Shown: in pieces, positions 55,779 through 64,000 of the stretch
Layout of the letters: every line of letters begins with the position of its first letter
Position numbering within the stretch: position 1 is the stretch's first letter
Origin: Petrolisthes cinctipes
Taxonomy: Eukaryota > Arthropoda > Malacostraca > Decapoda > Porcellanidae
DNA: 64,000 nucleotides
Reading direction: 5' to 3'
NCBI GenBank assembly: GCA_033782935.1
Contig: JAWQEG010000506.1
Coordinates: forward strand, 1,290,501-1,354,500
The notes under the pieces: generated by a model
Databases searched by the model: none
What the model saw: the letters and a program-made list of their open reading frames with translations, nothing else
What the model was told of the DNA's origin: nothing
Position numbers and translations under genes: made by a program

Positions 55779-58076
55779 TTCTTGTTAGATGAAGGTAGAA
55801 TCGTTTGTTTGAGTGTGATTTGATTAAAGGTGAAAGAAGCTCTCGTTAGCCCTGGAGGATCTTGTAGGTAAGTATAGTATGACGAGGGAGGGATATAAAT
55901 AGAGAGGTTAGACAGCAAGTACGAAAGAAAGAAGGGAGAGTTGCAGAATTGAAAGGCGTTTTTAGTATGTCTGGTAGATGGAATTGCAGAGCATACGGTT
56001 ATGACGAGTAAATGGCAATCTGAGGTGAAGATTATGGTTATTAGGTGATGCAAACAATTTCATAAAGGCATTGTGGTCCTCCAATAATAATACCAATCTG
56101 GGCTGTAGTTATTCTAGACAGCAATAGCAGTCTGTCTCGGCATAGTCCCAATAATTGTTGTAATTGTATACATGGAAGGAATTTACTAAAACAGATTATA
56201 AATATTATCTTTTCATTTACTGTGAATATACAGTATATATTTGATGGTTAGATTGTGATCCATCATTTGGCAACACATGAAAGAGGGAAAACTCTGTGGT
56301 AAGATATTATGTAATGACTAAAATTTGATGTTATACTGTAATTCGTTATTAACCCATCGACTGTAAAACCTGCATCGGATGAAGAATATACATTTAAATA
56401 AGTATAATTTGTATGGATTCACATGCCCAAAAATTGACTGATCAAATTACTGACAACCACATTCATCTTACTACCACCTACTATTACGCCACGCTTTTCT
56501 GAGGTACCAACTGCCCGACCTCTGCTACACAACACTGCTGTCCCAAGTTCATAATTATGTGAGAAGCTGTTTATTACATGGTCTTACGTATTTTCATTTG
56601 AGAAAAAAATATATAAGTATAAAGTTGAATAATCAATACTCATATAATTTATAATAGCATATTGCAAATTCTACACACACACACGTTTCCACCTGCTTGT
56701 AGAATATTCACGTATGATTTTTGTTTTATCAAATTAAAAAAAAAAACTGCATACTCTAGCATTTTAAAGTAAGAATCTTATAAGTTTTTCTCTATTTCCC
56801 TTCTTTCCACTGACCCTCACGTACAAATCATTTCACTTCTTGCCCTTCCCTTGTTCTTCCAACACACTAGTCATTCCCTTGGACTCCTATTCCTCCTCTC
56901 CCTTTTACACAGAGCTACACCACCACACTACCTTCCCATCCAATATGCTCATTTCTTTAAGGAGAAAATCTACTTATGGTATATTGGTATATGCCTATAT
57001 GGTATATTCCTCCAATTTATGCCAGAAAACAGGTCCATATGAACAAAAATAGTGGTAGCCTGTTGCTTGGAATAGTTTGGAGGCATCAGTTGCTTTAGAT
57101 TTACCAACAATGTACTTTCCCCTTAACCGTTTCTCCGACGTGTGCTGCTCTCCAAAACTTAAATTTTCCATTAAATGCTGGGAAAAATATTAGCTGATGT
57201 CCTTATTGATAAAGATTTCATATATCTCTTCGCCCCTTCATTCCTTCTCGAGACCTCCTTGCCGTTCTCCCTCCGTAGAGTCATCCTCCTCTGATGTTGC
57301 TTCTCACTTCATCTCTTTCACTTTATCTCCCCATTTTCAGGTTAAGTATCAATTGCCCTCCCCATTACCCTTAATATAGCCAGTTATTTCCTCCTGTCCC
57401 TCCCTCCTCTATCTCATTCTTTCTCACTTTTTCTCTTATTCCTTCCCTCGGCATAACTTTCAGATCCCCTTCCTCACCCGTATTTCAGTTCAGAATTTCG
57501 AGCATTGCATTTTAACTGTATAAACATGTTCCTTTGTAGTATTGTCTAACATTTTTATGTATATTTGGCAAGTATGTATTTAGATAAGGTAAATAACCAT
57601 CCACTGAACAGAAATGCTTAGGTTATTCATGAAGTGTCGTTGCTACTGCTTTACTTAAGACTCATAACTTTAAACGGAAGAGGAAAAAATTATACTTTGC
57701 CCATTTAGGCTATTACACTATATATTTTTTCTTTTTTCTTCTACACGGCTACTCCAGATAAGCTTCATGCTCTTTTCGAAGTCCAGTTATTAAGAACAGT
57801 CGGCCTCAGGAATTCCTACACACACTCTAGGCTTCAAGGGTTCACAACACATAGAAAATATAAGTACTTCTATGTAACTGCAACACAACAAAATAAATGG
57901 TTTGTTGTTTTGCAATCGCCTAGTCACTTGGTACACCATTCAATGCAGTACTTTCACGGTAATGACCTCTCTTTATGATGAGCCTGTGTGCGAAATTCTG
58001 TGGGCATTCGTAATCAAATAAAACTTAACTAGACTTTACAAACTACATCTAAAGTACCGGTACTGCATAGAGTCCA
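55779..58076. other. Unassigned non-repetitive sequence
   Basis: AT-leaning, with pyrimidine-rich patches (57220-57480). Short ORFs have no recognisable domains. Nothing I can name. Confidence 0.5.
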
Positions 58077-59395
58077 GGGGCCGGATGCACGAAAGACCTT
58101 AGCGGCCGTTAAGTTACCTTAGCCGCCATTTTTTCCCTTAACTCACTATGGTGGTATGCACGAAACACCTTAGCGGCAATTGTGGCGGCCATCTTTAACC
58201 TTACGGCTAAGGGTGGTCGAGAGCACCCTTTAGACGACCATAGGGTTGAGTAGTGGAGCGTTGTGCTGCCGACCTGCCCAAATTATCGTACAGTAATACC
58301 GATATTATGGTACTTTCCTCAAAATTACGGTACGCTGTGCACATCAATTATGGTATTATTATTGTACTGTGCTAATCTTTATTAATAAGCAAATTTTTAA
58401 TAACCAAGTTATATTATAGGCCTACTATAAAAGAGGAAAATCACATAGGTTAAAAATGCGTTTATTTGTTATTATTTTTAAATTATATCCTTGAATAGAT
58501 GCTCTTTTCTTACCATAATTATTTATTTTGTATGTTCCGACATTGTATTGGTCTACTACAACTACCACCATTGTCCTACCACAACAACAAACATTACACA
58601 GGGAATGGTAAGTTTGGAAAATCATCTAAACGGGAATGATCACCACCACATTCACTACTACCACAACTACAACCTTCACATAAATAGAGAAGAAAAGTAG
58701 ACAGTAAGAGAGGAAGTAAGGTGGTCAAAAATCTCGGCATATTCTGGTTGTAATAGCTAGGCCTAGGCCCCTGTTATGAAGTAGGCAAATTCAAAGTTTC
58801 TTAATCCTCCAAACTATGCTAGGAAACAAATTACCCTATAGCCTACATACTAAATCAACGTGTATTCTGGTGTGATGTGGACGAATGGTAGCCACCAGAA
58901 AATGTGTTCTCTTTTTTTCCATTCAGTTATCATAATCATGAGTTCTTCATCAGCTGCAGTATAATTTGCAATCTTGCAAGCTTAGTAGGAGGCTCTTCTG
59001 CCATATCAAGTAATTAAATGCCAAAATAAATATCTATGCTCAAGAAATCTCACACAATGTTCATCTCCCACTTCACGCAATGAAAATGAGTCATTTGTTT
59101 GTTTTCTGTGATAAGCTGTCATCCCAACTGACTTCTGATTGGCTTATGTTGCCTAACTTGTCTATGAAGCTGCCCTCTCATTGGCCCAGAGAATGTCAGC
59201 TGGTGGTCCATAGTCGGAAGGGAATGGAACGAAACAAACATGGCCGACTGCTAAGATCACCTAAGGGAACACTAAGGTTGATGTTAAGGCCAATAGAGCA
59301 TACAACCATAGCAGCAACCTTACCATCCCCTTAGTGAAACTGCCTAAGGTTACCTTAACGGTCACTCCGCTAAGGTCTTTCGTGCATCCGCCCCC
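58077..59395. mobile_element. 1.3-kb inverted-repeat DNA transposon, PIF/Harbinger-like
   Basis: Left end GGGGCCGGATGCACGAAAG, right end CTTTCGTGCATCCGCCCCC. The two continue to match through ACCTTAGCGG and TTAAGGTTACC-type sequence for about 50 bp. An internal second TGCACGAAACACCTTAGCGG (58152-58172) repeats the terminus. A possible 3-bp CAG duplication (58075-58077 and 59395-59397) would suit PIF/Harbinger. No transposase ORF was seen, so it is non-autonomous. The superfamily is tentative. Confidence 0.7.
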
Positions 59396-60830
59396 AGCCT
59401 AATAAAACCTTAAAAAAGAAGTAGAAGTTAATCCCATCGGAACTGGATTAACCAAGGCATGTAACCCGTGCTGCGGTTACAGAAAAAACAAATGGGTACA
59501 ACCGAGATAAGCCACAGAGTAACACACTGTACCCCAATGCGGTTTCAGAAAGGCGATCCCCCTCCCACCCCAGTGTGTGTGCATTGACGAATCGCGAACA
59601 CTGGCAAACTAGGTGTGAGGTATTATTCAATTGCCTCTCCCTTTTATATTTTTTCTCGGTATTCGCTTTCTCGCCTCTCTATCAACTTCTCCCTATAGGA
59701 AGTCCTAAAGGGACTTCCATGTCTAGCTAAGGGAGTCTTCTTTCATTCTCAATACGTGCGAAGTGGTGAGGAAACTGACATTACACCAACCAGGTACTCC
59801 AAAGACACAAGGAAAATATTAATCTATATAAGTTAAACTAATCGACCTCTGCCTGACGCAGGGCAGTCGAACGATATGTGATGTCACAGGATAGGGGCAG
59901 GACTGAGCATAGCATCCTAGCACCTGACTGATCTATTGTTAATTCACTCCTGCAGGCAAACTGAGGAGGAAATTCCGAAATCAGAAAGCATAACGTTCCA
60001 CAAAAAGGACCATTTTGCTGGTGTGCCAATTTCAAGCCCACTCCCCAGATAGTTTCCAAGAAACAGTGTAGACAGATGAACGAATATTCCTTGCTCAATT
60101 TATAAATAAGATATTCCTAATCTACATTCAGAGTTAGAAAGTGACTTTAGCCATAATTAGCATTTTCAATTAGTCTTCAAAAAGCATGTGCTGTATTACG
60201 ATTACAATTCGTGGCGTAAATATTTCTCTTGTTTCATTTCTTTATTCCCATGGTTAATCTGCATTCAGATATTCAGAGCCAGTGAGTATTCCATTATTTC
60301 ACACACTCATTACTTAAATCAGTCTTTTTAACATATGTGTGTTGGTTTGCCATTCAGGACATGAGTTAAATGGTGAGTTCATTTAGCCCACACCGGGTAT
60401 CAAACCTTGAAATACCATAACAGAACCCCAAAACTTACTCCAAGCATGAAGGTTACTGATTCCCCACATTCTGCTGTGATAATGACGTCGTAAAGGTTCT
60501 TACGACAAGCTAAGGATGTATATATCAACGTTTGTAGCAGCGTCTGTTGCAGGTCAATGAACCCCTTTTCACACTAAAGCGATGACAAGTGAATTATTTA
60601 CTTCGCCTTATAATTATGGTGCTCCCGGATGAAGTAGGGATATTATGGTCCTGTGCTAAAGAAATGTGCTTCGATTTCTATTCTAAAGAGGGGCATATCA
60701 CCGAGGAGCGTGTTCTTCCAAAAAATATAAATTATATGTTACTTTGTATTCAGAGTACAATTGAAGACAACTTACCCTGGGACAACAGTCTGGACACACG
60801 TTAAAGTGGCAAGGTGTGTGTGTATGAGGG
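59396..60830. other. Unassigned sequence
   Basis: No ORF with domains and no repeats matching elsewhere in the window. A 71-codon ORF at 60589-60804 has no recognisable motif and is not called. Confidence 0.5.
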
Positions 60831-61290
60831 GAAAATTAGAGGTGACATGAAGGAGAGGTGAAACTAGAAGGAGGGATGAAGAGAGAGGCAGATGAAGAAT
60901 GAATGAGAGGAGAGATGGGGAGGGGGAAGGAGAGGAGAGGTGGAGAAGAAGGAAAAAGACGCGAGGATGAGATTTGAGAATGAAAGAAGAGATGGGAAGG
61001 GGGGAAGAGGTGAAGGGAATGAGAGGAAAACAAGCAGTAACTGATGAGAAAGGAGAGGCAAGTGGAGGGAGAGATGGGGGAGAAAAGGATGGAGAGAAAA
61101 GAGAGGAAGAGGTGGAAGAAATGAAGGGAGGGGGTGGGGGTTGCAGGCCGAGCTGCTACGGAGGGAGACAATTAGGAAGACAAATGAAATGGAAGATGAA
61201 GGAGTGAAGGTGGGATCAGAGGGGCAGGCTAGAAGAAGTCGGGGAGAAATGAAGTAAATGGTCTAGAGGGAGGAAGGGAGAGCGTAGACA
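60831..61290 (+). repeat. Purine-strand tract
   Basis: About 450 bp in which the plus strand is almost all A and G, with GAGAGG, GAAGGAG and GGGGGTGGGGG blocks. Such tracts can form triplexes or quadruplex-like structures; function unknown. Confidence 0.75.
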
Positions 61291-61375
61291 AACAGAGTAA
61301 CAAATTGAAACATATAGACAGTCACTCAAATAAAGTCATATATATGTGATAGTGTTTCATTAAAATTATTTTCAC

Positions 61376-61443
61376 GATCATCATTATCATTTCATCACCA
61401 TCATCATCATCTCAATCGTAGAAGATGACACACACACACACAC
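61376..61443 (+). repeat. (CAT)n and (CA)n microsatellites
   Basis: Interrupted TCATCACCATCATCATCAT followed by (CA)n ending at about 61443. Confidence 0.8.
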
Positions 61444-61697
61444 TAAAGACAAACGGGCAGCGCGGGATGAAAGGAGAAGAATAGCAGAGACGACTTAATT
61501 AATGCAGTGTCTCTCTCTGGTCTGGCACCCTATCCTAAAAACCCTCGGGGAAAAACAACTACCTAGATTATTATACCAAGCTGGCTGCCTGCCCCCGGGG
61601 ACCACCTCGACTCCATGCCGACGACATCAACAACACACACACAGCAACAATATCATCCAGAATGGTGATTGTGGAGATTGTCATTATACTTTCCTTG

Positions 61698-61720
61698 ACA
61701 CACACACACACACACACACA

Positions 61721-61766
<46 letters not shown>

Positions 61767-61789
61767 TTTTGTTCTCTCTCTCTCTCTCT
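61698..61789 (+). repeat. Compound (CA)n(CT)n microsatellite
   Basis: About 12 CA units pass directly into about 20 CT units, then a short break and another CT run. Confidence 0.93.
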
Positions 61790-61799
61790 GCCTGACCCC

Positions 61800-63335
61800 T
61801 CCAACCTCTGAGGCTAATGCTTGGTGTATTCCCCTTCCCATGCAACCACACCCGTCCTCTGCCCCAGACCTTTTCCACTGTTTCCAACTAACTTTGTTCC
61901 CTTCACTTGGCCCTTCAGTCCCTCCCGTCAGTACTGTTGTCAAACCAATGAATGCCCCTTCCACCATTTTGTGTACTGTGGAACTTGTGGGTCATCATCA
62001 ATCTAGTACCGTACTATAGTTATTTGGTCAGTCAGGTAATCTGGTATAGAGGCCTGCTTGTACAGTCGGCAATAAAATAGTATTGGAATCACCTTTACAT
62101 TGGAATATATATTTTTAGCATTGTAAGGTTGATACTCTTGATCTGTCCGAGAGGCTGATGGAGGATCGTCTCTGATTTATTATATAAGAAATTGAACACA
62201 TTTGGACAGTAACTCGTCAGTAGCCGCCTGGCTGTCACGGTGTGAGGGTGTGAATACGGCCCTCTTGCTGACTCCCTCCCACTCTATGCCAGACCAAATG
62301 TCGACGCTGTAAACACTGAATAAAATTATACAGTTAATATGTTTGGAGCACAAATATGAATTATAATGTAACATTCTTGCATATTATGCTTCGGTAAGTC
62401 AGAGACTGAATATAGTTCCTGCCTCGTCAAATGAACACAGTAAATTATGAATAGAATTATATCAGGAATACCAACCCTACATATCACTATCCATAGAGAG
62501 ATCTCAATATTATTTTGCCTATACCTTTGGCGAATTCTCATCTGTCTGATCACCTCCCACGGATTTCAATACCGAACAATAATAATGTAAGCACAGACAA
62601 TGCTACATTGTCGCTCAGAACGTTAAATACTGAACTCGTTACAGCAAATAGAGATTGGACACTGTGACGTAATTGTACCGACAATGATCATTCTCGGTTG
62701 AAACTCTTAGGGCAGAATGGAGACAGTGAGGCTTACCTTAATGTTCTGTGGTGGAAAGGGGAAAAATTATAGGGAGAGAGAGAAAAAGAGAGAGACAGAA
62801 AATATTTAACCACAGAGGAGATATTGTCAAGGGACACAAACAGACTGACAGGTAAGAAACAGAAAGAAACTATTAACAGGGAGAGAATGATGGAAAATCC
62901 AAAACTAGAAAAACAGAAATATTTATATAACGAATGGAATTCCTCAAACAAACCCTTTTCGAAGTCATAACTTATATTCTTTCTACACACTGAATTACAC
63001 AACCAGCGAATGAGGGATGGGATGGAAAGGCCGTCTCAGATCCAGAAGTTGAACTCATAAAAGAACCTCCCAAACTTTAACCATTTTGATCTCGTCTCTT
63101 AATTTTGTCAAGGAATTAGAGGCGTGGCAATTGATTTCTCCAATATCTCCCGTTTATGCCTTGATACAGATTTCCTCACTATAAATGCTGTTTTGTGGCA
63201 CGTATTGGAGGATATAGTAACATACGTTTCGTCAACATTATCACGAACTTCTTGAACGGGAGTCTGTACTAGGCTTAATCGACTTGGAGAAGAGTATGAC
63301 TAAAGATATATATAATTCAAAAGGAATGAGAACGG
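61800..63335. other. Unassigned sequence
   Basis: Mostly unique-looking, with no domain-bearing ORF. A purine-rich GAGAGAG patch lies at 62770-62800. Confidence 0.5.
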
Positions 63336-63337
63336 GA

Positions 63338-63357
63338 CACACACACACACACACACG
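63338..63357 (+). repeat. (AC)n microsatellite
   Basis: About ten AC units, ending in CGCACTCACT. Confidence 0.85.
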
Positions 63358-63695
63358 CACTCACTTACCTACAGTACTATCCCTCATCTCCCATCTCGCC
63401 TTCCCCACAACTTTTCTCCCTCACCCAACCACCTTTACTAAACAGTAAGTCCACCCCTCTTCACTCCTGCCTTCCTAATTCCTCCCAAATTCTTTTATCC
63501 ATTCTTCCGTCCAGTTTCTCATTATGTACTGGAATGTTTCACGAGTCAAGTACTTAGTCAGAATATTGAAGAGCAGAGACGGGGAAAATATTTTCAGAAG
63601 GAGATTAAAACCAGCCAGGAACAACTCGGTACAGCCGGCAGCATAATTAAGCGTCTATCTCATGTATGTACATACAGGCCGCAGTGTGAATGTTG

Positions 63696-63794
63696 TGACG
63701 TCACACCAACAGTCATAGCAAAAGGCGAGACTCTCGTCGAGCTCGCGCTAATAACTCGATGGCCTTCTCTGCTCTACAGACCCTATATAAAATA
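63696..63794 (+). promoter_or_regulatory. Candidate promoter: CRE and TATA box
   Basis: A perfect CRE palindrome TGACGTCA (63696-63703) lies 80 bp upstream of TATATAAAATA (63784-63794). The interval contains GC-rich GTCGAGCTCGCGC. A transcript would start near 63820 and run off the window. An ATG occurs at 63879, with only a short frame to the next stop. Motif-based only. Confidence 0.3.
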
Positions 63795-64000
63795 TAGGCT
63801 CTCTATTCTGCTCTATACCACCCTTCATCATTAATTACTCAATTGAAATGTAGCCTACATAATCTGCAGCAGCAGCATGGCACCTGAAAATGAAAGATGA
63901 TTGTCAATTTACCGTACCAGCAGCCATACACTAAACGAGTAGGCCTAGGCCTAAATCACATCATCCTTTATCTGTAATCAGCACACAAAGCTATATTAAT

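Noticed and set aside
56840..57052. Possible short protein-coding gene
   Set aside because: 70 codons without domain, splice context or homologue in the window.
60589..60804. 71-codon ORF
   Set aside because: No recognisable motif. This length is expected by chance.
62733..63002. Phe/Ser-rich minus-strand ORF with membrane-like character
   Set aside because: It derives from purine-rich low-complexity sequence, with no start context or domain support.

Overview
The window is eukaryotic and repeat-dominated. It most resembles an arthropod genome, and a decapod crustacean is my best guess. The guess rests on crowded, nested retrotransposons of several superfamilies, a Penelope-like element with a GIY-YIG domain, long (TA)n, (CA)n and (CT)n tracts, a short interspersed repeat with an (ATCA)n tail, and non-autonomous DNA transposons. 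There are no operons, bacterial genes, rRNA or tRNA genes, or CRISPR arrays. I found no host protein-coding gene that I can defend. Nearly every coding stretch is a transposon protein, and most are broken by stops, frameshifts or deletions.

Layout, left to right. 1-2.1 kb, minus strand: a gag-like ORF with a phase-compatible 117-bp intron. 3.1-10.9 kb, minus strand: RNase H-bearing non-LTR element 'A1', split by a PHD/endonuclease/reverse transcriptase element 'B' at 5.7-9.7 kb. 12.0-19.0 kb, plus strand: an LTR retrotransposon in the order gag-protease-integrase-RT-RNase H, that is, with integrase upstream of a Ty3/gypsy-type RT. Its 3' LTR is cut off by a Penelope-like fragment (19.0-20.4 kb) that runs into a (TA)n tract flanked by hammerhead-like motifs. 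21.4-30.3 kb: a minus-strand non-LTR element 'C0' split by a plus-strand relative 'C1', with an 11-bp target-site duplication. 30.3-33.4 kb: about 3.1 kb of almost pure A/T. 33.4-36.5 kb: minus-strand copy 'C2'. 36.5-37.2 kb: a second Penelope-like fragment. 37.2-39.8 kb: plus-strand copy 'C3', followed head-to-tail by 'C4' (39.8-50.8 kb). C4 is split by a second A element, 'A2' (41.3-46.9 kb), with a 9-bp target-site duplication.

50.8-55.8 kb holds three copies (D1 +, D2 -, D3 +) of a repeat of about 1 kb. Each carries the same hAT-like MITE of about 430 bp with 8-bp target duplications. The right end is sparse: a 1.3-kb inverted-repeat DNA transposon resembling PIF/Harbinger (58.1-59.4 kb), a purine-strand tract, microsatellites, and a possible CRE plus TATA promoter-like stretch near 63.7 kb.

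Insertion order can be read from the nesting: A1 before B, C0 before C1, C4 before A2, the LTR element before its 3' LTR was truncated, and the hAT MITE before duplication of the D repeat. The most unexpected pattern is that at least four ORF breaks, in three elements of two unrelated families, are explained by a 4-bp doubling of TTAA to TTAATTAA. The other notable items are the integrase-before-RT order, a degenerate 2A-like N-terminus in B, and a family-specific duplicated Pro/Gly-rich linker between RT and RNase H in family C.
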